Shown here piece after piece: positions 54,069-63,910 of a stretch of DNA of 64,000 nucleotides. The translations under genes were made by a program, and so were the position numbers. The stretch is from Maribacter sp. BPC-D8 (GTDB taxonomy: Bacteria; Bacteroidota; Bacteroidia; Flavobacteriales; Flavobacteriaceae). Location of the stretch: positions 3,782,001-3,846,000 of the forward strand of contig NZ_CP128187.1 of the NCBI RefSeq assembly GCF_035207705.1, given 5' to 3'. Position 1 is the first letter of the stretch. Every line of letters starts with the position of its first letter. The notes under the pieces were generated by a model. The model made no database searches, was not told where the DNA came from, and worked only from the letters and a program-made list of their open reading frames with translations.

Positions 54069-54470
54069 TTAGTAGTCTGGCTTACCGCGATTCAGCTTTT
54101 TGAGAGAGGCAATTTTCTTGCCCTTCAACCTTTTTTCAATAGATGATCTAGTAGGTCTACTTTTCTTTCTAGCCTTAGGTACTACTAAAGATTTTTCTAG
54201 AAGTTTAAAGAATCGTTTAATTACCAATTCTTTGTTCTTATGCTGGCTGCGAGATTCATCGCACTGTAATATTAGAAGTCCCTCTTTACTCAGTTTGTTT
54301 TCTAATTTTAGAAGCGCCCTCTTTTTCTGGCGTTCTGTTAGTCCCGCTGAAGATTCGATATGGAAAGATAATTCTACTTTAGAAGAAACTTTATTGGCAT
54401 GCTGACCACCAGGACCACTACTTCTAATGGCTTTAAACTGTAACTCGGTAAGAATCTGTTCTTGGTTCAT
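54069..54470 (-). CDS. arfB: Alternative ribosome-rescue factor ArfB (peptidyl-tRNA hydrolase)
   Basis: This 133-residue protein has the GGQ motif in RSSGPGGQHANKVSSKVEL and a basic C-terminal tail (RKKSRPTRSSIEKRLKGKKIASLKK) that would enter the empty mRNA channel. It frees stalled ribosomes lacking a stop codon. It is convergent with the GntP gene. Confidence 0.92.
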   Translation of the reverse strand: MNQEQILTELQFKAIRSSGPGGQHANKVSSKVELSFHIESSAGLTERQKKRALLKLENKLSKEGLLILQCDESRSQHKNKELVIKRFFKLLEKSLVVPKARKKSRPTRSSIEKRLKGKKIASLKKLNRGKPDY

Positions 54471-54484
54471 AACATGCTTTTAAA

Positions 54485-55474
54485 TTAATTAGCAGCAGCT
54501 TCTTGTATACGCTGATTGATAGTTTCAATAGCCACATTTAAAAACAATTCTTTCCCTTTCGGGTATAATTTATCTGCATTGAAAAAGATGGTTTCATCAT
54601 CATCGCTTTTACTTTCTGTTAAGTAATAGGCACCCATTGGGTATGCTTTTTCTACAATAACATGAAAGCCAGATGAAGGCGAAACTCGAAACTCATGTGC
54701 ATAGACAATTATTTTCCTTTTTGTATTTGCATAGGTTTTAAGGACATCTATAGAAATCATACTTGCCTCACCAAAAAGAGAAGCGACATATAAGTTTTTA
54801 GGATTTTTATAAAGCTCCATAGGTCTTGCCCTTGCTATAATGCCTTTATCGCGTAAAACAACGGCACGATCTGCAAAAGGTAAAACATCGTTTACATCGT
54901 GGGTAGCAACAATAGTAGTAATAAGATTCTCTTTCAGGTAATTGAAGATATTTCTACGTAAGCTGTTTTTTAGAAAGTTGTCGATATGACTAAAGGGTTC
55001 GTCTAAGAGTAGCACTTGCGGCTTTTGAGCTAGTACTCTTGCTAAAGCGACACGTTGTTGCTGACCGCCGCTTAACGTTTTCACCTTCTTATCGGCAAAC
55101 TCGGTCATCTCTATCATTTCTAATAGCTCTTCAGTTCTTTCTTTTAATTCATCGGGATAAAAAACAGAGAGATACTGGCTAATATTTTCAGCAACGGTGA
55201 TGAACGGCATTAAATCAAAATCTTGAGATAGGTACTTCATGAAAGGCGCACCAGGAACTAAGTTGTAAGCCGGACCTAAAATTTGTTCGTCTTCCCAGAA
55301 AATTTCTCCTTCATCTAAATCCATCAAACCATACATTAGTTTGAGCAAGGTGCTTTTACCGCATCCGCTTTCACCAATGATAGCCACATGCTCTCCACGT
55401 TGAATACGCAAATTAACAGCTTCTAAAACTGGAAGTTTATCATATGAAAATGATAGATTCTCTACTCGTAACAT
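54485..55474 (-). CDS. ABC transporter ATP-binding protein
   Basis: The protein has 329 residues from MLRVENLSFSYDKLPVLEAV; an upstream extension of 14 codons does not fit. Motifs are Walker A GESGCGKST, signature LSGGQQQRVALARVLA, Walker B VLLLDEPFS and the switch His in VATHDVNDV. The C-terminal domain (about 230-329) resembles regulatory domains of importer ATPases. No permease gene is adjacent. Confidence 0.88.
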   Translation of the reverse strand: MLRVENLSFSYDKLPVLEAVNLRIQRGEHVAIIGESGCGKSTLLKLMYGLMDLDEGEIFWEDEQILGPAYNLVPGAPFMKYLSQDFDLMPFITVAENISQYLSVFYPDELKERTEELLEMIEMTEFADKKVKTLSGGQQQRVALARVLAQKPQVLLLDEPFSHIDNFLKNSLRRNIFNYLKENLITTIVATHDVNDVLPFADRAVVLRDKGIIARARPMELYKNPKNLYVASLFGEASMISIDVLKTYANTKRKIIVYAHEFRVSPSSGFHVIVEKAYPMGAYYLTESKSDDDETIFFNADKLYPKGKELFLNVAIETINQRIQEAAAN

Positions 55475-55500
55475 GTTTTTATTCTTAGGAATGCAAAATT

Positions 55501-55533
55501 GAAAAATCCGTTCCAATTTGAAACGGATTTTTC
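55501..55533 (-). terminator. Terminator of the prolyl oligopeptidase gene
   Basis: GAAAAATCCGTT pairs with AACGGATTTTTC around a short loop and ends in T-rich sequence in the minus-strand direction. Confidence 0.82.
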
Positions 55534-55559
55534 AATAATTTATTGATTTCAAAAGGTAA

Positions 55560-57716
55560 TTACTCCTTAAAATCTTTCAAAATGCTTTTATTAGGTAGCT
55601 CGGTGTAGCCCATATTATAGAGTGTAAAGCCGAAAATATCTGCATATTGTTCAATAGTTTTACTCACAGGCGTACCTGCACCATGACCGGCATTTGTTTC
55701 AATACGTATTAAGGTTGGGTTCGTACCTTCTTGTTTTTCTTGAAGTTCTGCTGCAAACTTAAAACTATGTGCCGGTACTACTCTGTCGTCATGATCACCG
55801 GTAGTAACCAAAGTAGCAGGATAAGCTGTACCCGCTTTTACATTATGCACTGGCGAATAGCCTTTTAGGTACTGAAACATTTCATCATCGTCTTCTGCAG
55901 TACCGTAATCATAAGCCCACCCGGCGCCAGCCGTAAATGTATGATAGCGCAACATATCCATAACTCCAACTGCAGGCAATGCTACTTGCATTAAATCTGG
56001 TCTTTGTGTCATTGTGGCGCCAACTAGCAATCCGCCATTAGAACCTCCGCGAATGGCTAAGTATTCTTTTGAAGTATATTTGTTATCCACTAAGTATTCT
56101 GCAGCAGCGATAAAGTCATCGAATACATTTTGTTTTTTAGTTTTAATACCCGCATCATGCCATTTTTTACCATATTCGCCACCACCACGTAGATTGGGAA
56201 CAGCATAAATTCCGCCTTGTTCCATCCAAACGGCATTACCGATACTGAATGACGGAGTTAAACTTACATTGAATCCGCCATAGGCATAAAGAATTGTTGG
56301 GTTTTTACCATTCAATTCTGTATCCTTTTTATAAGTGATAATCATAGGTACTTTGGTACCATCTTTAGAAGCATAGAAAACTTGCTCAGAAGTATAATCT
56401 GCGGGATTAAAATCTATTTCTGGTTTCCAGTATAATTCATATTCACCGGTTGCAGGGTCAAATTTATAGGTAGAACTGGGAGTGTTGTAATTGGTAAAAG
56501 AGAAGTACAATTCTTTATCATCTTTCTCACCACCAAATCCGCCAACGGATCCTATACCTGGTAATTTTACTTCACGAATTAGTTTACCATCATAATCATA
56601 TTGATTCACCTTCGAAATGGCATCGACCATATATTCGGTAAAGAAGTAACCGCCACCCGTATCCGGACTTAATACATTTTCTGTTTCGGGGATGAAATCT
56701 ATCCAATTTTTTGCTTCAGGATTAGCAGCGTCAACCGTAACTATTTTCTTGTTGGGTGCATTTCTATTCGTAACGATATACAGCTTAGAACCGATGTTGT
56801 CAATAACATAGTTATCAGAATCGGTGTCTTCGACCATGGGGATAAGTAATCCGTTCGGGTCTTCTAAATTTTGAATAAACAGTTTGTTGCCAGAAGTAGA
56901 AACAGATGCACTTATTAATAGATACTTATTGTCTTCGGTGACATTAGCACCAATGTAGCGATGCTTTTCTAGAGAAGTACCACCAAATATAAGTTTGTCG
57001 TCTTTTTGATGAGTGCCTAATTTATGATAGTATACCTTGTGTTGATCGGTTTTAGCCGATAGCTCACTACCTTTTGGTTTGTCGTAACTAGAATAGTAAA
57101 ATCCTTCATTACCTTTCCAAGAGAGTCCGCTGAATTTAATATCAATTAAGGTGTCTTCGACAATCTCTTTAGTTTCAGCATTTAGAATAATCGCTTTTCG
57201 CCAATCGCTACCACCTTCAGAAATTAGGTAAGCTGCCAATGAACCATCTTTGGTGAAGCTTAAGCTAGCTAAAGATGTTGTACCATCTTCAGAAAAGGTA
57301 TTTGGGTCTAAAAAAACCTCAGGCTTTTCATCGCCTTTAGCTCTATACACTACATATTGATTTTGGAGTCCGTCATTTTTATAAAAATAGGTGTAATCCC
57401 CTTTTTTAAACGGAGAACCTAGTTTCTCATAATTCCATAGTTTTTCAAGACGATTTTTTAAATCATTTCTAAAAGGAATATTTTCTAAATAACCGAATGT
57501 AGTTTTATTTTGTTCTTTTACCCAAGCCTCAGTCTCTGGGCTTCTATCATCTTCTAACCAACGATATGGGTCTTTAACTTCGGTGCCAAAATAAGTATCT
57601 ACAGTATCAACTTTTGCGGTAACAGGATAATTCACAATAATGGGTTCAGGTTTAGATTCGTTTTTACAGGAAGAAATTAGCGCAAAGGCAAGTAGCGCAG
57701 GTATTACTTTTTTCAT
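55560..57716 (-). CDS. Prolyl oligopeptidase (S9A) lipoprotein
   Basis: This 718-residue protein has a lipoprotein signal ([16 protein letters not shown]). An N-terminal S9 propeller starts with [27 protein letters not shown]. The alpha/beta-hydrolase domain has Ser in [13 protein letters not shown], Asp in [14 protein letters not shown] and His in NAGHGAGTP. It cleaves after proline in short peptides, probably in the periplasm. Confidence 0.93.
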   Translation of the reverse strand: MKKVIPALLAFALISSCKNESKPEPIIVNYPVTAKVDTVDTYFGTEVKDPYRWLEDDRSPETEAWVKEQNKTTFGYLENIPFRNDLKNRLEKLWNYEKLGSPFKKGDYTYFYKNDGLQNQYVVYRAKGDEKPEVFLDPNTFSEDGTTSLASLSFTKDGSLAAYLISEGGSDWRKAIILNAETKEIVEDTLIDIKFSGLSWKGNEGFYYSSYDKPKGSELSAKTDQHKVYYHKLGTHQKDDKLIFGGTSLEKHRYIGANVTEDNKYLLISASVSTSGNKLFIQNLEDPNGLLIPMVEDTDSDNYVIDNIGSKLYIVTNRNAPNKKIVTVDAANPEAKNWIDFIPETENVLSPDTGGGYFFTEYMVDAISKVNQYDYDGKLIREVKLPGIGSVGGFGGEKDDKELYFSFTNYNTPSSTYKFDPATGEYELYWKPEIDFNPADYTSEQVFYASKDGTKVPMIITYKKDTELNGKNPTILYAYGGFNVSLTPSFSIGNAVWMEQGGIYAVPNLRGGGEYGKKWHDAGIKTKKQNVFDDFIAAAEYLVDNKYTSKEYLAIRGGSNGGLLVGATMTQRPDLMQVALPAVGVMDMLRYHTFTAGAGWAYDYGTAEDDDEMFQYLKGYSPVHNVKAGTAYPATLVTTGDHDDRVVPAHSFKFAAELQEKQEGTNPTLIRIETNAGHGAGTPVSKTIEQYADIFGFTLYNMGYTELPNKSILKDFKE

Positions 57717-57748
57717 GAGTAGTTCAGTTTGTACTAAAATACCATAAA

Positions 57749-57782
57749 AAAACCTTCAAAACAGTGAAGTTTTGAAGGTTTT
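57749..57782 (-). terminator. Terminator of asd
   Basis: AAAACCTTCAAAAC pairs perfectly with GTTTTGAAGGTTTT around AGTGAA; a T run follows in the minus direction. Confidence 0.9.
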
Positions 57783-57802
57783 AACTTTGTACAGGGTATA
57801 AA

Positions 57803-58792
57803 TTAAACTAAGCCTTTTTCTACTAGGTATTCTGAGATTTGAACAGCGTTTGTTGCAGCACCTTTTCTAAGGTTATCGGCAACGATCCACATATTCAAAG
57901 TGTTTCTTTGCGTTTCATCTCTACGTATACGACCAACAAATACTTCATCTTTATTATGAGCATATATTGGCATAGGGTAGGTATTTGTATCAGGGTTATC
58001 TTGAACAGTTACTCCGGGCATTTCATTTAACAAACGACGAACCTCGTTAAGTTCAAAGTCATTTTCGAACTCTACGTTTACAGATTCTGAATGACCGCCA
58101 GCAGTAGGTATACGAACTGCAGTAGCACTAATTGAAAATGTACGATCATCTAGAATTTTCTGCGGTTCACGTGCCAATTTCATTTCTTCTTTGGTGTATC
58201 CGTTTTCCATGAAAACATCGCAATGTGGTAATGCATTTCTACCGATTGGGTAAGGATACGCCATTTCGCCTTGTATACCTGCGATTTCGTTTTCTAGTTG
58301 TTTTACCGCTTTTACCCCAGTACCAGAAACCGACTGATAGGTAGAAACAACAACACGTTTCATTTTATATTTCTTGTGCAATGGGTATAGTGCCATTACT
58401 AACTGAATAGTAGAGCAATTAGGGTTTGCTATAATTTTATCTTCGGCAGTAAGCTCATGAGCATTGATCTCAGGAACAACCAATTTTTTGGTCGGATCCA
58501 TTCGCCAAGCAGAAGAGTTGTCTACTACGGTAGTACCAACTTCTGCAAATTTTGGAGCCCATTCTAAAGAAGTGTCACCACCTGCAGAGAATATGGCAAT
58601 ATTAGGTCTTGCGGCTACAGCATCTGCTAAACCGATAACTGTATGCTCTTTACCTTTAAAGGTCAATTTTTTACCTACAGAACGTTCAGAGGCAACAAGT
58701 AATAATTCCGTTAAAGGAAAATTACGTTCAGCCAATACTTTCAACATTACTTCGCCAACCATGCCTGTGGCACCAATTACAGCTACTTTCAT
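57803..58792 (-). CDS. asd: Aspartate-semialdehyde dehydrogenase
   Basis: This 329-residue protein has the NADP-binding VAVIGATGMVGEVML, the catalytic Cys in IIANPNCSTIQL, and the later PTAGGHSESVNVEF. It reduces aspartyl phosphate to the semialdehyde for lysine, methionine and threonine synthesis. It is transcribed alone with its own terminator. Confidence 0.96.
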   Translation of the reverse strand: MKVAVIGATGMVGEVMLKVLAERNFPLTELLLVASERSVGKKLTFKGKEHTVIGLADAVAARPNIAIFSAGGDTSLEWAPKFAEVGTTVVDNSSAWRMDPTKKLVVPEINAHELTAEDKIIANPNCSTIQLVMALYPLHKKYKMKRVVVSTYQSVSGTGVKAVKQLENEIAGIQGEMAYPYPIGRNALPHCDVFMENGYTKEEMKLAREPQKILDDRTFSISATAVRIPTAGGHSESVNVEFENDFELNEVRRLLNEMPGVTVQDNPDTNTYPMPIYAHNKDEVFVGRIRRDETQRNTLNMWIVADNLRKGAATNAVQISEYLVEKGLV

Positions 58793-58930
58793 TTGTAAAA
58801 CATTTTATTAAGCGGCAAAAATAAGTAATACTGGTACTTGCGCAAGTAAAAAAGAAAAGAATAATCAAAATATAACAAATTGTTTAAATTGTAACAATTG
58901 TCTATTTAGAGGCAATTTGCAAAGTGAGGT

Positions 58931-58975
58931 AAAAAAAGAACCGTCAACAATGTTAGCGTAACAAAGTTGACGGTT
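58931..58975 (-). terminator. Terminator of mscL
   Basis: AACCGTCAAC pairs with GTTGACGGTT over a 17-base loop that has weak inner pairing; in the minus direction a T-rich run follows. Confidence 0.78.
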
Positions 58976-59033
58976 TTAATTAATGTAAGTTGCAGTGCAA
59001 CGGTACCCTATAATTAGGGAGTATTATTTAAGA

Positions 59034-59441
59034 TTACTTTTTTAAAGAATCTCTTATCTCAATCAATAATTCTTCAGCTGTAGGTCCTTTTGGAGCTTCT
59101 TCAACTGGAGCTGGAGGAGTTTTACTTTTGTTGTAAGCTTTAACTAGCAAGAACATTACAAATCCAACGATCAACAAGTTAACAATAGTGTTGATCCATG
59201 CACCCCAACGGATAGCATTTTCTGGCTTAGCAATTGCGCCATCTGCACCAACTACTGCTTCATCTAAGATCAATTTCAAATCTGCAAAATCAACTCCACC
59301 TGCGAAGTGACCTACGATTGGCATGATGATATCAGCAACAAATCCGTTTACTACTAATCCTACTGCTCCAGCTAAAATAACTGCTACAGCAAAATCGATG
59401 ACGTTACCCGTCAAAATAAAATTCTTGAATTCTTTTAACAT
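59034..59441 (-). CDS. mscL: Large-conductance mechanosensitive channel
   Basis: This 135-residue protein has MLKEFKNFILTGNVIDFAVAV at the N terminus, two membrane segments (about 15-40 and 75-100) and the charged C-terminal helix (AEELLIEIRDSLKK). It opens under membrane tension as an osmotic safety valve. Confidence 0.96.
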   Translation of the reverse strand: MLKEFKNFILTGNVIDFAVAVILAGAVGLVVNGFVADIIMPIVGHFAGGVDFADLKLILDEAVVGADGAIAKPENAIRWGAWINTIVNLLIVGFVMFLLVKAYNKSKTPPAPVEEAPKGPTAEELLIEIRDSLKK

Positions 59442-59526
59442 GTTTACTTAATTTTTATTAATGGTTAAATTTAAAAAGTAACGCAATTTACTAAAAAAAT
59501 CGATTCCTTAATGAAATGTTAACGAA

Positions 59527-60639
59527 TCAATTTTTAATAATTCGCTTAATGCGTTGAGAAAGTCCCGTAAGTATTTCATAGGTTATGGTTTGGGCAGTCT
59601 CCGCAAATTCGTTTGCTGACAGGTTTTTTCCAAAAATTTCAACTTCATCACCTTCTTCACATTCAATATTGGTGACATCTACCATAATCATATCCATACA
59701 AACATTTCCAATAATTGGAGCTAATTTTCCGTGTATACTAACATATGTTTTTCCATGGCCATATTCCCTACCTATACCATCTGCATGACCTAAAGGCAAG
59801 GTTGCGGTTATGGTTTTGTGGTCAGATTTGTATTTGCGATTGTAGCCAACAGATTCACCTGTAGGTATCGTATGTTTTTGAGATATGATTGTTTTTAGTG
59901 TCATTACCGGTTGCAATTCAGCATCTATATGTGGTTCGTTACCATAACCGTAAAGTCCTATTCCACTTCTAACCATATCATATTGCGCATGCGGGTAATT
60001 AATAATGCCCGAGGTATTGAGCACATGCTTTAAAGTCTTGGTTGTAAACAGTGCATCCACCTTTTTGCAAATAGCATCAAACCGAGTTAATTGAAGATTG
60101 GTAAAGTCAGTTTCGTTTGCATCTTCAGTAGCTGCCAAGTGCGATAACAGTGCAATTACCTGAACTGCTTTTTGTTGATTAATAAGAGAAGAGATTTCAG
60201 GTAAGTCATCCGCAGAAAAACCTAATCTATTGAGTCCCGTATTAAATTTTAAGTGAATAGGATAATCTGTCTTACCCATTTCTTCGGCAGTTGCTATAAA
60301 ATCCGATAGAATAGTTTTTGAATATATGCTAGGCTCAAGATTGTTTTCGATGAGCGTTTTAAAATGAGTTTTCTGTGGGTGAAGCACTAAAATGGGAGCG
60401 GTAATACCGCCTTCCCTGAGCGTTACACCTTCATTTACATAAGCAACGGCAAAATAATCAACGCCTAAATTTTGAAGGTATGTGGCAATAGCAACAGAAT
60501 CACTACCATAAGCATATGCCTTTACTACCGCCATAAATTTGGTATCGGGCTTTATTTTAGAGCGTAAAAAAGTGTAGTTATGACCAAGTGCCTTTAGATC
60601 AATTTCTAAAACGGTTTCCTCTGCCTTAGCCATTTTCAT
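59527..60639 (-). CDS. alr: Alanine racemase
   Basis: This 370-residue protein has the PLP-lysine motif in FMAVVKAYAYGSDSVAIA, HLKFNTGLNRLGF, and the C-terminal VGYNRKYKS (catalytic Tyr region) and GNVCMDMIMVDVT. It makes D-alanine for the cell wall. It overlaps tdk by 14 bases, so both are cotranscribed. Confidence 0.95.
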   Translation of the reverse strand: MKMAKAEETVLEIDLKALGHNYTFLRSKIKPDTKFMAVVKAYAYGSDSVAIATYLQNLGVDYFAVAYVNEGVTLREGGITAPILVLHPQKTHFKTLIENNLEPSIYSKTILSDFIATAEEMGKTDYPIHLKFNTGLNRLGFSADDLPEISSLINQQKAVQVIALLSHLAATEDANETDFTNLQLTRFDAICKKVDALFTTKTLKHVLNTSGIINYPHAQYDMVRSGIGLYGYGNEPHIDAELQPVMTLKTIISQKHTIPTGESVGYNRKYKSDHKTITATLPLGHADGIGREYGHGKTYVSIHGKLAPIIGNVCMDMIMVDVTNIECEEGDEVEIFGKNLSANEFAETAQTITYEILTGLSQRIKRIIKN

Positions 60640-61270
60640 TCTTTTTGATGGTATCGATTTCCTCAGATTTTACATCTATCGTTTTCACCTTTTCTTTAAG
60701 CATAGCTTTGTAATATGCACCTCTACTTAAGGGTTCATATTCATTTACTTCGCCCAACATAACCAATTTATCGTTGTTAGATTTTCTAAAACTATAATTT
60801 GCCAAGTTGCCCGTGCGTGTGCAAATGGCGTGTACTTTAGTAACATATTCTGCAGTAGCCATAAGAGCAGGCATGGGTCCGAAGGGTTTTCCTTTAAAGT
60901 CCATGTCTAGTCCGGCAACAATAACTCTAACACCTTTATTCGCTAGGTCATTGCAAACAGTAACTATTTCATCATCAAAAAATTGGGCTTCATCAATACC
61001 GATAACGTCGCAGGTATCTGCTAGAATACGAATATTGGCAGCTGCGGGTACTGGCGTAGAACGAATTTCGTTGGCATCGTGCGATACCACCATTTCATCA
61101 TCATAACGGGTATCTACCATAGGTTTAAATATTTCAACCTTTAACTTGGCAAACTGCGCTCTTTTAAGTCTACGAATCAATTCTTCTGTCTTTCCAGAAA
61201 ACATCGACCCGGCAATGACTTCTATCCAGCCGAATTGTTCTTTATGATTAACTGTGTTTTCGAGAAACAT
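60626..61270 (-). CDS. tdk: Thymidine kinase
   Basis: This 214-residue protein has the P loop GSMFSGKTEELIRRLKRA, the DEAQFF motif (IGIDEAQFF), and the lasso loop with CTRTGNLANYSFRK. Only one of the four usual zinc Cys residues is obvious, as in some Bacteroidetes forms. It phosphorylates thymidine in salvage. Confidence 0.94.
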   Translation of the reverse strand: MFLENTVNHKEQFGWIEVIAGSMFSGKTEELIRRLKRAQFAKLKVEIFKPMVDTRYDDEMVVSHDANEIRSTPVPAAANIRILADTCDVIGIDEAQFFDDEIVTVCNDLANKGVRVIVAGLDMDFKGKPFGPMPALMATAEYVTKVHAICTRTGNLANYSFRKSNNDKLVMLGEVNEYEPLSRGAYYKAMLKEKVKTIDVKSEEIDTIKKNENG

Positions 61271-61374
61271 TTTGTAATTTTAGACGAAAATAATGGGATT
61301 TTCGTTTATTCTTTAAAGATGATAAAGGTATTTAAAAAACCCACTATTTAAGTCTTTACCGTAAAATTTGTGAG

Positions 61375-62067
61375 ATGAAAAATAAGTTGAAACTGGAATT
61401 GAGAAAGTTATCTACAGAAATTTTGACTGCTGATAATTTAGATGATGTAACAAATTTGTATGAGGTTTCTAAAAACCTATATGAGAAACTTGCTGTGCTT
61501 AAGTTTATTGAGGTCGAACTCAATGATATGGAAGTTGATGTTTCTAAAAATGCCATTGCCGCAAAATTTGAAGAAATGGCAAATGCGGTTTTGAAAGAAA
61601 ATAAAGGTGTACCTGAGAGTAATCCGCATGATGAGGATATCGTTAAGCACCCAGGCATGGAAACTATAAAAGGGTTTATTTCTGAAATGCCGGATAATGA
61701 TCAGTTAGAAGATGTTTTGGCAGAATTTATGTCAAAGCCCAATCTAATGAAAAATGATATGGAGCTTTTTACACCATCTAAAGAGGACTTAAAGCAACCA
61801 GATGCTACACCAAAATCATTGAATGACCGTTTGGCAAAAAGTAATGTAAAAGTAGATTTGAACGATCGCTTGGCATTTGTAAAACATTTGTTTAATAATA
61901 GTATGGAAGATTATAACCGTGTGCTATCTCAGTTAAATACTATTGATACAGAAGAGCGTTCGATATCTTTTATAAAAAATATGGTAAAACCAGATTATAA
62001 TAACTGGGCTGGTAAAGAACCCTATGAAGAGCGATTTATTGAATTGGTATCTCGTAGATTCTCTTAA
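61375..62067 (+). CDS. Conserved Bacteroidetes protein, function unknown
   Basis: This 230-residue helical, acidic protein has no signal peptide. The C-terminal third (LNDRLAFVKHLFNNSMEDYN, ISFIKNMVKPDYNNWAGKEPYEERF) is a segment I know from many uncharacterised Bacteroidetes proteins. It is divergent from tdk and ends at a terminator. Confidence 0.75.
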   Translation: MKNKLKLELRKLSTEILTADNLDDVTNLYEVSKNLYEKLAVLKFIEVELNDMEVDVSKNAIAAKFEEMANAVLKENKGVPESNPHDEDIVKHPGMETIKGFISEMPDNDQLEDVLAEFMSKPNLMKNDMELFTPSKEDLKQPDATPKSLNDRLAKSNVKVDLNDRLAFVKHLFNNSMEDYNRVLSQLNTIDTEERSISFIKNMVKPDYNNWAGKEPYEERFIELVSRRFS

Positions 62068-62083
62068 TTAATACCATATAAGT

Positions 62084-62113
62084 AAAAAACCCAGCACTTG
62101 TGTTGGGTTTTTT
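62084..62113 (+). terminator. Terminator after the helical unknown gene
   Basis: AAAAAACCCAGCAC pairs with TGTTGGGTTTTTT around TTG, with one wobble pair. Confidence 0.85.
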
Positions 62114-62192
62114 ACTTGATAATCGAAATCTAAATTAAATTTTCAATTCAATACCTCGCAGTCCTGCTTAGAGGTTTTTTACTTTAAAATAC

Positions 62193-62864
62193 ATGGGAAA
62201 GCTTTATTTAGTACCTACACCGATCGGAAATTTAGAGGATATGACCTTAAGGGCAATTCGTATTCTGAAAGAGGTAGATTTAATACTTGCGGAAGACACA
62301 CGTACCAGCGGAAAATTATTGCATCATTTTGAGATTGGTACACAGATGAAAAGTCACCATATGCACAACGAGCATAATATGGTCGATTATTTGGTAGGTA
62401 AGCTAAAAGGAGGTGAGAATATTGCACTCATTTCAGATGCAGGTACACCGGCAATTTCAGATCCTGGTTTTCTTTTAACCCGTGCCTGTGTAGAAGCGGG
62501 TATTGAGGTCGACTGCTTGCCGGGCGCAACAGCTTTTGTACCAGCTTTGGTCAATAGTGGTCTGCCAAATGACAAGTTTGTTTTTGAGGGATTTTTACCC
62601 GTAAAAAAGGGCAGGCAGACACGGTTGAAATTATTGGCAGAAGAACCACGTACCATTATCTTTTATGAATCTCCGCATAAGCTGCTAAAGACTTTAGCGC
62701 ATTTTGTGGAATATTTCGGAGCAGAAAGACCTATTTCCGTTTCAAGAGAGTTAACTAAGCTCTACGAAGAAACAGTTCGAGGCACAGCCGAAGAAGTATT
62801 AAAGCATTTTACAGAGAAACCACCAAAAGGGGAAATTGTAATTGTTGTTGGGGGAAATAAATAA
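62193..62864 (+). CDS. rsmI: 16S rRNA (cytidine-1402-2'-O)-methyltransferase
   Basis: This 223-residue protein starts GKLYLVPTPIGNLEDMTLRAI and has LILAEDTRTSGKLLHHF, ISDAGTPAISDPGFLL, LPGATAFVPALVNSGLPNDKF and a Tyr-containing FYESPHKLLKTL. It modifies the ribosomal decoding centre. The HopJ-family gene follows 5 bases downstream. Confidence 0.96.
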   Translation: MGKLYLVPTPIGNLEDMTLRAIRILKEVDLILAEDTRTSGKLLHHFEIGTQMKSHHMHNEHNMVDYLVGKLKGGENIALISDAGTPAISDPGFLLTRACVEAGIEVDCLPGATAFVPALVNSGLPNDKFVFEGFLPVKKGRQTRLKLLAEEPRTIIFYESPHKLLKTLAHFVEYFGAERPISVSRELTKLYEETVRGTAEEVLKHFTEKPPKGEIVIVVGGNK

Positions 62865-62869
62865 ATACT

Positions 62870-63214
62870 ATGACATTAGCAGAGTTCAAGAATAAACTAA
62901 GGACTACACCGAAAGAAATTAATTTTTCTGACACCATGGTTGCGATTGATTCGAAATACAGTTTTACACCAACATCATATACTAACGGTAATGTAAGTAA
63001 CGAAGTTGGTCAAAATTCAGGTTCTTGTAAGCTATTCTCTTTTGCTATTAAAGAAGGACTTTCAAAAGAAGAAACTTTGGCTTGTTTTGGTCAGTACTAT
63101 TTTGACGAGGTGCTTCTTGACCTTAAAGGAAGTTCGCACCAAAATATTAGAAACTTTATAAATACGGGCTTTGAAGGCTTGTCTTTTGATGGCGAAGCAT
63201 TGAAGTTGCTTTAG
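62870..63214 (+). CDS. HopJ-family small protein
   Basis: This 114-residue protein matches the HopJ type III effector family by name: FSDTMVAIDSKYSFTPTSYTNG, GSCKLFSFAI, EETLACFGQYYFDEVL, and NIRNFINTGFEGLSFDG. No type III secretion genes are present, and the family is widespread in free-living bacteria, so an effector role is not implied. It is translated just after rsmI. Confidence 0.88.
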   Translation: MTLAEFKNKLRTTPKEINFSDTMVAIDSKYSFTPTSYTNGNVSNEVGQNSGSCKLFSFAIKEGLSKEETLACFGQYYFDEVLLDLKGSSHQNIRNFINTGFEGLSFDGEALKLL

Positions 63215-63278
63215 AGTTATTTATTATTAAGATTCCGCTAGTACTCGTTAGAGGCATAAATTATACATCAATTACGCC

Positions 63279-63851
63279 ATGCAAGATTTATTATCTGAAA
63301 TAAGAGGTTGTACGGTTTGCAAGGCGCATTTGCCTTTAGAACCGCGACCTATTGTTGCAGGTTCTAAAAACTCTAAAATAATAGTAATAGGTCAGGCACC
63401 GGGCAGAAAGGCCCATGTAGAAAATAAACCTTGGGATGACCCTAGTGGTAAGAAGCTACGAGAATGGTTAGGTGTCACTGATGAAGAATTTTATAATCCC
63501 GATAATTTCGGAATTATACCCATGGGATTCTGTTACCCAGGTAAAGGAAAATCGGGTGACTTGCCACCCAGAAAAGAATGCGCCCCATTATGGCACCCAA
63601 GAGTATGGGAAGAATTTAAAAACGTAAAACTGATATTGCTGATCGGCAAATACTCACAAGACCAATATTTAGGAAAACAGGCAAAAAAGAATCTGACGGA
63701 GAACGTTTTACACTACGAGGAATACTTGCCAAAATATTTTCTTCTTCCTCACCCATCGCCAGTAAATCGTTTTTGGCGAAGTAAGAATCCGTGGTTCGAA
63801 GAAGATGTTGTTGGGGAGTTGCAGCAATTGGTAGCTAAGATTTTGGAATAG
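63279..63851 (+). CDS. Uracil-DNA glycosylase family protein
   Basis: This 190-residue protein has the family's first motif IVIGQAPGRKAHVENKPWDDPSG and the later HPSPVNRFW, with an N-terminal Cys pair (GCTVCKAHLPLEPRP). It belongs to the UdgX/family-4-like group of small glycosylase proteins; the catalytic type is uncertain. A second copy starts 60 bases after its stop. Confidence 0.85.
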   Translation: MQDLLSEIRGCTVCKAHLPLEPRPIVAGSKNSKIIVIGQAPGRKAHVENKPWDDPSGKKLREWLGVTDEEFYNPDNFGIIPMGFCYPGKGKSGDLPPRKECAPLWHPRVWEEFKNVKLILLIGKYSQDQYLGKQAKKNLTENVLHYEEYLPKYFLLPHPSPVNRFWRSKNPWFEEDVVGELQQLVAKILE

Positions 63852-63910
63852 GTTCCGTCATTTCACCCTATAGTGCTAGGTGGAAATTTAAAGTATACAT
63901 CAATAACATC

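Noticed and set aside
55703..57928. TACGTAT copies at 55703-55709 and 57922-57928
   Set aside because: Both are single heptamers inside coding sequence (prolyl oligopeptidase and asd) with no second half at the right spacing.
62870..63214. Type III secretion effector suggested by the HopJ name
   Set aside because: There is no secretion apparatus, and HopJ-like proteins are widespread in free-living bacteria.
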